DNA of 41,735 nt, from NCBI GenBank assembly GCA_035267045.1, contig DATFMH010000027.1:1-41735 (forward strand), in the 5' to 3' direction. Shown piece by piece: positions 17,797-26,444 of this stretch. The stretch is from DATFMH01 sp035267045 (GTDB lineage Bacteria; Bacteroidota; Rhodothermia; Balneolales; DATFMH01). How positions within the stretch are numbered: position 1 is the first letter of the stretch; every line of letters begins with the position of its first letter. Both the position numbers and the translations under genes were made by a program. Below the pieces are notes generated by a model that saw nothing but the letters and a program-made list of their open reading frames with translations, did no database searches and was not told the DNA's origin.

Positions 17797-18203
17797 CACA
17801 TGTAATTTGTTTAATAAATTATATTAGTGAAAACTCAAAACTTTAATGAACATACATTGTTTTTTCGTGAAAAGGATTGAACAGGGAATTTCTTATTTAA
17901 ATAAAAAAATCTGCTTATATCATTATATGCTTTTTATACCCTCAATATTATGACAGGGAAACTCAATAATTCATCGTATTTCGGTATTTAATGAAAGTGG
18001 TAGAAACTGAATGAAATAAACTGATTTAAAAAGGCGGGAAATAAGAAAGATTATAATACAGTCATTTTGGAAAATTCTGTACATAAAAAAAGGATATCCC
18101 AAAAATAACTCATCGTTTTACCCTGTTCTCAAATTACGATCTTATAAAAGAGTAAATTATTTTCCGCGAGCTATGATATTTATTTCTGAGATATCCCTGT
18201 GAG
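17797..18203. other. AT-rich intergenic stretch without recognised features
   Basis: This lies between the broken FG-GAP/UnbV gene and the hairpin cluster downstream of susD2. I see no reading frame with protein similarity and no repeats beyond loose AT-rich motifs. It may include the former upstream region of the pseudogene. Confidence 0.4.
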
Positions 18204-18270
18204 GGTTCTACATGAAAAATAGAACCAGGATATCAATATAAAACACATTTTCTACTTACTGATATCCTGG
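18204..18270 (-). repeat. Two adjacent hairpins downstream of the susD remnant
   Basis: The first hairpin pairs GGTTCTA (18204-18210) with TAGAACC (18220-18226). The second pairs CCAGGATATCA (18225-18235) perfectly with TGATATCCTGG (18260-18270) over a 24-base loop. The second is related to the hairpin at 18437-18460, which follows the intact susD2. A TATCCTGG hairpin is therefore placed after both the intact and the degraded susD end. Confidence 0.6.
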
Positions 18271-18375
18271 ATTTTGACTCATGATCCGCAATCAGGATAT
18301 TATGCAATTGTGGGTTAACATCTAACACGGATCAGGAATAAACAAGTATTCTCTTTCCGGAAAGTATCCTTTTCA
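18271..18375 (-). pseudogene. Degraded duplicate of a susD 3' end
   Basis: Read on the minus strand, the segment gives GYFPEREYLFIPDP and, after a frameshift, LDVNPQLHNI. These match GYKPGHEYLPIPQSALDANPKLHQNPGY at the end of the intact SusD2, 100 bases away. The downstream bases also align (TATCCTGG, then TTTT, GAC, CATGAT), so both coding end and 3' hairpin were duplicated. It is the trace of a third susD or of a partial tandem duplication. Confidence 0.8.
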
Positions 18376-18436
18376 TCACATAAGTCAAGATATTCGATTT
18401 TCATTTAATAAATTTTTGACCTCAATCAATGGAAAC

Positions 18437-18460
18437 AACCAGGATACTAATATCCTGGTT
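18437..18460 (-). terminator. Hairpin after susD2
   Basis: Perfect 10-bp arms AACCAGGATA (18437-18446) and TATCCTGGTT (18451-18460) with a 4-base loop lie 13 bases past the susD2 stop. On the minus strand the stem is followed by GTTTCC rather than a clean T-run, so termination efficiency is uncertain. Confidence 0.6.
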
Positions 18461-18472
18461 TTCGACACATGA

Positions 18473-20026
18473 TTAATAACCTGGATTTTGATGTAGTTTC
18501 GGGTTAGCATCTAATGCAGATTGAGGTATAGGGAGGTATTCATGTCCCGGTTTATATCCATTGAACTCCGGATCCCGTTGCTGTAGCCATTTCAGTTTTT
18601 GAGGATCTTTTAACCAGCCCCATCTGAGGATATCATCGTAACGATGCTCTTCTCCACAGAACTCCAGAAACCTGGTATGAGCTATCTGAGTCATCATTTG
18701 TGACTGAGTCATATTGGGTTTGGTATTTGCTAATTTGGGTAAATTAGCCCGGCTCCGTACCATATCAATATATTTATACGCACTATTTGTTTGCCCCATA
18801 TCATTCAAACATTCAGCATACATCAACAATACATCAGCATATCTCATTAGACGATTATCAATTCCATTTTTAACATCACTTTCATTACCGCCGGGAGTAT
18901 CTCTTTCATATTTCCTCCAAAATATGGCGGTTTTATACGAATTGGGATAAGCCTGTTTGTAAGGAACGCCATATACGGTTTCACCGGGATAATAATAGAA
19001 TAATGAGGCAGGAAGTCGTGGATCGACGTTACCATTAATGGTTGAATCCTGTAAAAACTCATTTTCCAGAGTATGAGTAGGTTCTATATCTGCCCAGCCA
19101 AAACCACTTGGAGCATAGGTGTTACCTCGTAAATTATTCTCTCCCCAGTTGGGCTGAGGCGTACCCCATATTCCGTTTCCGTTAGCAGTACCGGAGCCTC
19201 CCAAAGTACTTGAAAACTGCACTTCGAAAATCGACTCTTTATTGTTTTCACCTTTCTTATCAAAATTATCCCTGTCATTGGCAACCAATCCATATACACC
19301 GGAATCGATTACCTTCTTGAATTCAGTGGCTGCTGCCTGGTATTTCTTCTGGAATAAATAAGACTTCCCAAGATAGGCTTCTGCCGCTCCTTTTGTTGCT
19401 CTTCCTACATTATCCCCACTGTATTTTAACGGGAGATCGGGAATTGCAGCCTGGAAATCTTTATCAATCTGCATCCAAACTGAATCCGGTGACGTTTGAG
19501 GTACATCAAACTTACTTGGATCCGAACTGGTATGAAGAACGAGAGGAATATTATGATACATCTTAAGCAGATTGAAATAAAAGATACCTCGTAAAAAATG
19601 TGTTTCTGCTAAAAGACGTTTTTTAAGATTGGAGTCCATTTTAATGCCAGGTACATGTTCAAGTACCTGATTGGCACGAAATACACCGATGTAGTAAGCT
19701 CTCCAGACTCTGTTATCCTGAAAACTTACCGGCAGTGTCTGAAAATCGCCAGCATGCGTAAACTCCGTCCATGGACTTTCAGCATGTGTACCATCACTTC
19801 TCAAATCTTCATATGTATCTGTGAATCTTCCATAAGCACCGTCTGATTGAAGAGTCTGATAGACGGCATTCGTTGCATGTACAGCGTCCTTCGACGTTTT
19901 CCAAAATGTAGCAGCAGTTTGCTGATTTGGATTTGTGACATTCAACAAATTCTTGTCACAAGAAGTCGAAATAAGTGTTAACCCAGTTACTAACACCAAC
20001 AATTTTGAATATTTCAATATTTTCAT
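18473..20026 (-). CDS. susD: SusD/RagB-like surface glycan-binding lipoprotein (pair 2)
   Basis: The protein has 517 residues and aligns along its whole length with the first SusD (NPNQQTAATFWKTSKDA, ATKGAAEAYLGKSYLFQKK, NRLMRYADVLLMYAE, GEEHRYDDILRWG). The lipobox is I-S-T-S-C (Cys23). It starts 29 bases after susC2, with AAAGG upstream of the ATG. The close relationship of the two pairs suggests an old tandem duplication followed by specialisation for different glycan lengths or branches. No enzyme gene follows directly; instead there are hairpins and a degraded susD end. Confidence 0.93.
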   Translation of the reverse strand: MKILKYSKLLVLVTGLTLISTSCDKNLLNVTNPNQQTAATFWKTSKDAVHATNAVYQTLQSDGAYGRFTDTYEDLRSDGTHAESPWTEFTHAGDFQTLPVSFQDNRVWRAYYIGVFRANQVLEHVPGIKMDSNLKKRLLAETHFLRGIFYFNLLKMYHNIPLVLHTSSDPSKFDVPQTSPDSVWMQIDKDFQAAIPDLPLKYSGDNVGRATKGAAEAYLGKSYLFQKKYQAAATEFKKVIDSGVYGLVANDRDNFDKKGENNKESIFEVQFSSTLGGSGTANGNGIWGTPQPNWGENNLRGNTYAPSGFGWADIEPTHTLENEFLQDSTINGNVDPRLPASLFYYYPGETVYGVPYKQAYPNSYKTAIFWRKYERDTPGGNESDVKNGIDNRLMRYADVLLMYAECLNDMGQTNSAYKYIDMVRSRANLPKLANTKPNMTQSQMMTQIAHTRFLEFCGEEHRYDDILRWGWLKDPQKLKWLQQRDPEFNGYKPGHEYLPIPQSALDANPKLHQNPGY

Positions 20027-20055
20027 AGTCTTAACCTTTCTTACAAATTACCTTT

Positions 20056-23000
20056 TTAGAATCCCAGTGTTAGACCCAAACTCAATGTTCTTGGTTGCGG
20101 GTACGATCCAACATCAACACCTCTGCTAAAGAGGCCATCTGCCGTACCTGATGGTCCACCTCGTGATACACCGGTTAATACATGGGATATGATTGGCGAA
20201 TAACCACTGTATTTGGTAATTGTGAATACATTTTGACCTTGTACATAAATTCTCAAATTATTAATCCCGACTTTGTTACTAATTTTATGCGGAATGGTAT
20301 ACCCTATCTGAAGATTCTTTAGTTGCAAATATGAACCATCTTCAAGCCATCTATTCGAATTCCTTCCGTTATTATTGGGATCTCCATATACAGGTCTCGG
20401 TACCGTATTCGAATGATTCTGGGATGTCCAATGATTGTTGTAGACGTAGGTATCATAATTACCATATCCAGCCTCATCCTGAACGAGTTGTCGCATACGA
20501 TTTAATATTTTGTTTCCATAAACACCTTGGAAGAAAATGGACATATCCCAGTTCTTATAGGAGAGATTAGCATTAAATCCGTACTTAAATTTAGGTATCG
20601 GGCTGCCCAGAAACGTTCTGTCACCATCGGCGGTAATTTTACCATCTCCGTTAAGATCTTTGAACTTAAAATCACCCGGTGCCGTGTGGGTTTGCGCTGT
20701 TACACTATTGCGTCCACCATTCGGTGCCTGATTTTGAGTTGCATAATTATAAACCTGATCCCAATTTTGGAAAATGCCATTGGTTACATATCCATAAAAC
20801 TCACCGATACTTCCGCCGACTACTGTCTTTGTACCGTTACCATAAATGGCGCTATTACCCTGTCCAAGCGATAATACTTTGTTGTGTAGTGTCGATAAAT
20901 TACCCGATACGTCGTAATGGAATGCTCCTTTAGACCCTTTGTAATCGGCAGAAAATTCCAATCCTTTATTCAACAGCGATGCGGCATTAATTGTCGGAGC
21001 AGATACCGAACCAGTGGATGGAGGAATTGGTACCTGAACCAGGATATTCTCAGCCAGGTTATTATAATAGTCAATATTCAGTGTGACTTTATCATTTAAC
21101 AAACCAATATCTAAACCAATATCTCGGGATATATTTGTTTCCCACTGAATATTTGGATTAGCCAGGCTAACCTGTATATCACCTTGAGCCATGTTTCCAT
21201 TAAACTCATAGTGAGCATAATTATTGATAAATGCTGTATAGGCATAATCACCAATATCCTGATTACCTAATTTACCATAACTTGCTCTCAGCTTTAAGTC
21301 ATTAACATTTTTCTTCAGGAATGAGATGCTGTTGAAGAATGATTCATTACTAATTCTCCATCCCAATGAAATAGAGGGGAATATGCCATATTTATGTTTA
21401 GGTGAAAATCGGGAAGAACCATCTCTTCTTAGTGTACCATTAACCAGGTAGGTATCTTTATAATTATATGTTAACCTGCCCAAAAATGATCTAAGTGTAT
21501 TTTTTTGTTGATAACCGGATGTATTTTTGTTTTGGGTACCGGCATTTAATACTTCAAAATAGGGTTGTGTATACCCTTCGGCATGTCCGTGTAAGTTATT
21601 ATGATTACTCACTGTTTGGGTATACCCCACCATTAGGCCAATATGATTGTCACCTATATCCTTTTTGTAGTGAAGTGTATTTTGAACAATCTGTGTATTA
21701 TATCTGTCTTCATTTACATCAAGCTTGGCATTCGAATTATTATAGAAGAAACCTAAATTATAATCGGGAATGAACTGAAAACCCTTAACAAAACTGTTGT
21801 CATAACTATATTGCATTTTATAATAGAGATTACTCATGAAATTGTACTTCGCCGTAATACTACCTAAAAACCGATCTACATTCGTATTACTTTGCAATAA
21901 ATTATTGGCACCGATAACATTTAATGATATGGTTGGCTCAATTTGACCGTCTGTCCCACTATATCCGCCAACATTGTTGGGATCGTATATGGGTTGTATA
22001 GGGATAGCGTGTAAGATATCAAAGATCGGAGAGGCACCGTGCAGACCGGTTAAATTGATCTTTTTCCAATTGGCATAATAAGCGGAACTCTTTACCTCGA
22101 ATTTACCGAAGGTATTATCAACATTTATCCTGCCAGTATAACGATTGAAACTTGGACCCGGTCCCTTAAGGGTTCCTCCCTGATCAAAATAGCTTCCGGA
22201 TAATGCGTATGTACTATTTTTAGTACCTCCGGAAATAGTAATATCATGTTTTTGTATAGTTGCAGGCACAAAAGCTGCATTCTGCCAATTAGTGTTGACT
22301 TTATTCGGGTCTACATAGTTTGAAGAATTGGGATCATTAGCCGGGGGAATGGACCAACCCGCATTTTGCAATATGAGATCATCAAACTTCTGATACTGTG
22401 TAGAATTTAACATATCATATCTTTTAACGATGCTCTGTGAGCCGTAATAACCGTTATAATTAACTTTTACTTTACCCTTTTGACCTTGTTTTGTCGTTAT
22501 AATGATAACACCATTAGCCGCCCTTGAACCATAAATAGCAGCAGCAGATGCATCCTTTAGTACCTGAATGGATTTAACATCACTCAGATCAAAATCTTGA
22601 ATTCCACCTACGGGAACACCATCAACAACATATAAAGGCTGGTTATTACCGAATGTTGCAGGCCCCCTTATTTTGACATAAGGCGCTGCTCCGGGAGTAC
22701 CACTATTTTGAACGGATACACCGGCCACCCGTCCCTGCAACGCATCACCGATAGAAGGAGTTACATTTTTCTTGAACTGCTTGGAATTAACAGTGCTGAT
22801 AGATCCTGTTAAATCACGTTTTTGCTGGGTACCATACCCAATGACAACCAGTTGCTTCCCTTGTAAGGCTCTGGACATTAACTTAACATTGATTTCTGAT
22901 CTGCCCATTATCGGCACTGTCTGGGACTGGTAACCTATATATGAATAGATAAGAGTATCATTTGAAGCGGAGACAGAAAGAGAATAATTACCATTTGGAT

Positions 23001-23178
23001 CTGTCGCCGTACCATTTGTGGTACCCTTAACCACGATATTAACCCCGGGAAGCGCTTGCGAGGTTTTGCCATCAATTACTTTACCGTGAATATTCTGTTG
23101 AGCTAATACATTGGTCTGCCATAGAATTAATGGTAATAACACCATGTATTTCAAATTCTTCTGTATAATTGTCTTCAT
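20056..23178 (-). CDS. susC: SusC/RagA-like TonB-dependent outer-membrane transporter (pair 2)
   Basis: The protein has 1040 residues. The signal peptide (about 1-26, ending N-V-L-A) shares PL-LWQTNV with SusC1. It has a carboxypeptidase-regulatory-like domain, a TonB-box-like VVIGYG, a plug with the YGSRAANGVIIITTKQGQKG signature, and a barrel ending in Phe. It aligns with SusC1 throughout. The clearest differences are an insertion of about 14 residues (around QNQAPNGGRNSV) before the TAPGDFKFKDLNGDG loop, and an additional segment near VLTGVSRGGPSG. Both lie in probable extracellular loops, so the pairs may prefer different ligands. It has no STN domain. Conserved regulatory block C lies 225-290 bases upstream. 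Confidence 0.95.
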   Translation of the reverse strand: MKTIIQKNLKYMVLLPLILWQTNVLAQQNIHGKVIDGKTSQALPGVNIVVKGTTNGTATDPNGNYSLSVSASNDTLIYSYIGYQSQTVPIMGRSEINVKLMSRALQGKQLVVIGYGTQQKRDLTGSISTVNSKQFKKNVTPSIGDALQGRVAGVSVQNSGTPGAAPYVKIRGPATFGNNQPLYVVDGVPVGGIQDFDLSDVKSIQVLKDASAAAIYGSRAANGVIIITTKQGQKGKVKVNYNGYYGSQSIVKRYDMLNSTQYQKFDDLILQNAGWSIPPANDPNSSNYVDPNKVNTNWQNAAFVPATIQKHDITISGGTKNSTYALSGSYFDQGGTLKGPGPSFNRYTGRINVDNTFGKFEVKSSAYYANWKKINLTGLHGASPIFDILHAIPIQPIYDPNNVGGYSGTDGQIEPTISLNVIGANNLLQSNTNVDRFLGSITAKYNFMSNLYYKMQYSYDNSFVKGFQFIPDYNLGFFYNNSNAKLDVNEDRYNTQIVQNTLHYKKDIGDNHIGLMVGYTQTVSNHNNLHGHAEGYTQPYFEVLNAGTQNKNTSGYQQKNTLRSFLGRLTYNYKDTYLVNGTLRRDGSSRFSPKHKYGIFPSISLGWRISNESFFNSISFLKKNVNDLKLRASYGKLGNQDIGDYAYTAFINNYAHYEFNGNMAQGDIQVSLANPNIQWETNISRDIGLDIGLLNDKVTLNIDYYNNLAENILVQVPIPPSTGSVSAPTINAASLLNKGLEFSADYKGSKGAFHYDVSGNLSTLHNKVLSLGQGNSAIYGNGTKTVVGGSIGEFYGYVTNGIFQNWDQVYNYATQNQAPNGGRNSVTAQTHTAPGDFKFKDLNGDGKITADGDRTFLGSPIPKFKYGFNANLSYKNWDMSIFFQGVYGNKILNRMRQLVQDEAGYGNYDTYVYNNHWTSQNHSNTVPRPVYGDPNNNGRNSNRWLEDGSYLQLKNLQIGYTIPHKISNKVGINNLRIYVQGQNVFTITKYSGYSPIISHVLTGVSRGGPSGTADGLFSRGVDVGSYPQPRTLSLGLTLGF

Positions 23179-23402
23179 GATTATTCGATTTGAGTTTTAA
23201 TAATCTCAATTCCATTCTTCTTAATCGTGGTAAGGCATATGCACATAGGCTATGTATAAAATAAATGTGTAAAATACACTTATAAAAGTACAGCAGTACT
23301 TTCTATCTGTACATATATTTATATTTATTCCAATGAGATATCCTTTTCTATTAATATCTCATGCATCGATAGACCTTTTAGAACCACACGAATGAGTCGT
23401 AT

Positions 23403-23464
23403 AATAAGTGTATGAACTACATTTATAATTAAAATTATTAGATATATATGCAAGCGCTTTTTTA
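23403..23464 (-). promoter_or_regulatory. Conserved susC upstream block, copy C, with LacI-type operator-like site
   Basis: This is the most diverged copy and is one base shorter than the others. It retains AATAAGTGTAT at its susC-proximal end and TGCAAGCGCTTTTT (23449-23462) at the distal end, while the middle has drifted. The operator-like core lies 271 bases before the susC2 ATG. The parts kept in all three copies are the best guesses for regulator and polymerase contacts. Confidence 0.6.
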
Positions 23465-23655
23465 AATTTTTATGTATTTAATTTTATTAGTAATAAAAGG
23501 TATCTGTCATTAATTACACAAAAGTAGTGAGGTAAGAGATAAAAAATCATTAACTTATGAAGCAGAATAATTTTGTTATTTAATTTATATTTGTACCGTT
23601 TTGAAACAGAAAAAAAATTTCCAACAAGATTTTTATGGAAGATTTTCGGGTAATG

Positions 23656-23687
23656 CCTATCGCAAAAAATTAATTTTTTGCGATAGG
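23656..23687 (-). terminator. Perfect 32-base palindrome, probable terminator of the S9 peptidase
   Basis: CCTATCGCAAAAAAT and ATTTTTTGCGATAGG flank TA, forming a 15-bp stem about 100 bases past the S9 peptidase stop and about 190 bases before conserved block C. A GC base with an A/T-rich top is unusual for an intrinsic terminator, and no T-run follows on the minus strand. Its position still separates the two transcription units. Confidence 0.55.
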
Positions 23688-23785
23688 TTTTACGATTAGA
23701 GTCAACTGCATAGATGCATAATAAAAAAAACAGATACGTTAAATTTTGTCATTTCTGCTTTTTTCACAACGATAAAATCAGGGTA

Positions 23786-26101
23786 TTAATATTCAGTCTG
23801 ACGCAGCTGTATTTTAAAATTAGCGGGTGGTTCAGCACCCATTAAGTTTTTAACAAAGAAATTCCATTTCAACTTCACATAAAAGGGATTATGCGTGATA
23901 CCATGGCTGTAATTCGGTATGATCATCATCTGAAAATCTTTTTGAGCTTTTTCGAGCGCATTAGCCATTCGATATATCTCCGCCGGGTGTACATTCGTAT
24001 CCATATCGCCATGTACCAATAACAATTTACCTTTCAGATTTGATGCTATTTTAACATCGTTTTGGTTGGCGTAATCCGGACCAACGGGATAACCCATATA
24101 TAATTCCGGCCACCATGCTTTGGCTACTCTCAAATTGTAATCACCGGATGCAGCTAAAGCAGCTTTAAAGAAATTGGGTTTCAGTAAAATAGCCCGTGCC
24201 GCATCGTAACCACCAGCCGAATGACCATAAATTCCTATCCGGGTGGTATCGATATAAGAATATTTTTTTGCTAAATAACGGATGGCTTTCATATGATCCG
24301 GTAATCCTATATCTCCCAAATTCTTATAGGATACATCATGGAATTTTTTGGAACGCTGAGCCGAACCAAGTCCGTCCACATTAAATACAATAAACCCCAA
24401 ATCTGCAAGGGCCTGATCTTCATTGCGATATCCGCGATAAAAACTTTTGGGAGTTCGCACAGCCTGTGGTCCCGCATAAATGCCGTCAATGATCGGGTAC
24501 TTTTTGTGTGGATTAAAATTATCAGGCCGGAATATTACTCCATAGATTTCAGTGGAATCGTCCCGGGCTTTTAGTTTGAACGGTTGTGGTGCTTTCCAGC
24601 CGGCTGCTTTCAGATCTTTGATATCGGCCTCTTCAAGATTCCTCACAACGGATCCATCCGAGAGCTTTCGTAAAACAGATTTTGGTTTTTGCTGAACGGT
24701 GGAGTAATTATCTACAAAATATTTTTTATCTGGTGAAATGGATATATCATGAGTGGCTTTTTCCGGAGTCAATGATTTCATCCCGGAACCGTCAAAATTT
24801 ATGACGTAGAGATGGTTGTAATAAGGATTTTCATTCTTGTTAACTCCACCTGCTGTAAAATATATCTTTCTGTCTTTGGCATCTACATAATCAATATTCT
24901 TAACAACAAAATGTCCTTTTGTTATTTGATGCTTCACCTTACCGGTTTTCAGATCATATAGATAAATCTGATTCCACCCGCTGCGTTCCGATAACCAAAT
25001 AAATTCATTGGTCTCCGGTAAAAACCGGTATCCCGAATTAAGCGGATCCACATATGTTTTACTCGTTTCTTTGAAAACCTGATGAATAACTCCCGTATTA
25101 GCATTCGCTTCAAGAAGTGTGGCAGATTTATAACCACGTGGACGATAAATATGATACAGTTTATGGCTGCCGTTTCCGTACCATATCCAATTACCGTAAT
25201 TTGTCACATTATCATATTCGGGAATATGAAGCGGTATCTTGCGATGGGTTTGAATATTGAAAACATAAGGTTTCAATTTTGCCACATCTTCTTCTCCCGG
25301 TAATGCACGGTAATAGGAAATTACCCGCGAACGCATTCCGCTATCCGGAACATTTTGTAACAAATACATGTGTTTAGCTTTTCGCAAATCCAATTCATCT
25401 GCAAAAAGTTTTTTTGAATCTGGCGACCAGCGAACATTTAAAGGAATCGGCTTTGCTTTTTTAGTCACAGGTCCGATTTCCCTTGTCCACGCCCAGGGCA
25501 AAGTAGCACCGTAAATCATCTTTTTATTACCGCCGGTTGTCAGTTTATACACATGATGCGTCCGCTCATTTCTGACATATAAATTGTATTTTTTCCGGTA
25601 GGCCACCCATTCTCCATTCGGTGATTTGCGTTCCAGTCTGTTTCGGTTGTTATGAGGCTCTTTTTCTTTTGTGACGTTTAGATTATCGAGATCAATTTTA
25701 TACTGATTTTTATTGATGTGAACTGCTACCGTGTGACCTTTCGCATTCCACTGTAATGAATGTAAGGGCAAATCATAAGGATCCATTTTCCTGCCCAGTA
25801 TTTTCGAAAGATTATCCGCCAGTTTCTGCTGATTAAAAAAAGGTTTCTTCGTTTTTGTTTCCGGATTAACGATATAAAACTGCCTGCCTTTTCTAGTTTT
25901 GACCTCATACCAGAATTTTGAGGTATTTTCCGCCCAGTGGGGGGTGACTCTCATGTTATAAGTGAACTGAGTGATATTCTCAGGCAGGAACTTTTCAGCT
26001 TGTTTATAAACATTTCTAGTTACTTTTTCCTGCATCCCGCTCTTATTACATGCTACAAATGCAATAACAAACATTAATAAAACCAAAACCTTTTTAAGCA
26101 T
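23786..26101 (-). CDS. S9 prolyl-oligopeptidase/DPP4-type serine peptidase, lipoprotein
   Basis: The protein has 771 residues. The signal peptide ends in A-F-V-A-C (Cys18), so it is membrane-anchored on the envelope. An N-terminal beta-propeller (about 60-500, with SPNGEWVAYRKKYNLYVRN and similar repeats) caps a C-terminal alpha/beta-hydrolase. The catalytic triad is Ser628 (GIYGHSAGGYDA), Asp701 (HGDMDTNV) and His733 (NYSHG). This is the DPP4-like S9 arrangement, which cleaves short peptides, often after proline. It is divergent from the GH51 gene on the plus strand (343 bases between starts) and is followed by a perfect palindrome. A second S9 gene lies 9 kb away. Its place inside a polysaccharide locus suggests a role with glycoproteins, but it could be a general peptide scavenger. 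Confidence 0.88.
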   Translation of the reverse strand: MLKKVLVLLMFVIAFVACNKSGMQEKVTRNVYKQAEKFLPENITQFTYNMRVTPHWAENTSKFWYEVKTRKGRQFYIVNPETKTKKPFFNQQKLADNLSKILGRKMDPYDLPLHSLQWNAKGHTVAVHINKNQYKIDLDNLNVTKEKEPHNNRNRLERKSPNGEWVAYRKKYNLYVRNERTHHVYKLTTGGNKKMIYGATLPWAWTREIGPVTKKAKPIPLNVRWSPDSKKLFADELDLRKAKHMYLLQNVPDSGMRSRVISYYRALPGEEDVAKLKPYVFNIQTHRKIPLHIPEYDNVTNYGNWIWYGNGSHKLYHIYRPRGYKSATLLEANANTGVIHQVFKETSKTYVDPLNSGYRFLPETNEFIWLSERSGWNQIYLYDLKTGKVKHQITKGHFVVKNIDYVDAKDRKIYFTAGGVNKNENPYYNHLYVINFDGSGMKSLTPEKATHDISISPDKKYFVDNYSTVQQKPKSVLRKLSDGSVVRNLEEADIKDLKAAGWKAPQPFKLKARDDSTEIYGVIFRPDNFNPHKKYPIIDGIYAGPQAVRTPKSFYRGYRNEDQALADLGFIVFNVDGLGSAQRSKKFHDVSYKNLGDIGLPDHMKAIRYLAKKYSYIDTTRIGIYGHSAGGYDAARAILLKPNFFKAALAASGDYNLRVAKAWWPELYMGYPVGPDYANQNDVKIASNLKGKLLLVHGDMDTNVHPAEIYRMANALEKAQKDFQMMIIPNYSHGITHNPFYVKLKWNFFVKNLMGAEPPANFKIQLRQTEY

Positions 26102-26444
26102 AACCGATCAATTAATTAAAAGATGAAAACATCAAAAAAGCTATTGACAACATAGAAGGGAAACGGAGTAGTGAAGGCATGTCAAATAAATGTCATACCA
26201 TGTTTTAAAGTGTTAAATACCAAAACTTTTCATCATTATACTTCCCATATAGGTCAGATTATAATGATATATATGCATACGTATAGATACTATTTTTGCC
26301 ATTGCTAATGGTATTTTTGCAATCTATAGTTTTAACCATTCAATACCGTATTTTATACGTAATTTTGTAAAAACGATGTAGCAAAAAAATATCTAAATAG
26401 CGGCGGATCAATAACATATATCTACTGAATTAAAGGATATTAAA
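26102..26444. promoter_or_regulatory. Divergent promoter region of the S9 peptidase and GH51 genes
   Basis: This is a 343-base AT-rich region between divergent genes. On the plus strand TAATTTTG at 26360-26367 matches the Bacteroidota -7 consensus TAnnTTTG. It is immediately preceded by an inverted repeat CGTATTTTATACG (26347-26359), which would put an operator between the -33 and -7 regions. The TTC at the expected -33 position is a poor match to TTG. Two more TATTTTTG motifs lie near 26290-26320. The start codon at 26445 has AAAGGA at a suitable distance. Confidence 0.45.

Larger units (their letters stand above)
23179..23785. other. Intergenic region between susC2 and the S9 peptidase
   Basis: There is no gene here. 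It holds the leader of susC2, conserved block C (23403-23464), and a 32-base palindrome (23656-23687) that probably ends the upstream peptidase transcript. A CAAAAGTA at 23519-23526 reads as TACTTTTG on the minus strand, a fair match to the Bacteroidota -7 consensus TAnnTTTG, but no TTG lies at the usual distance. Confidence 0.5.

Noticed and set aside
16600..18200. Possible insertion sequence responsible for the pseudogene block
   Set aside because: No transposase fragment, terminal inverted repeats or target duplication could be found around the broken genes.
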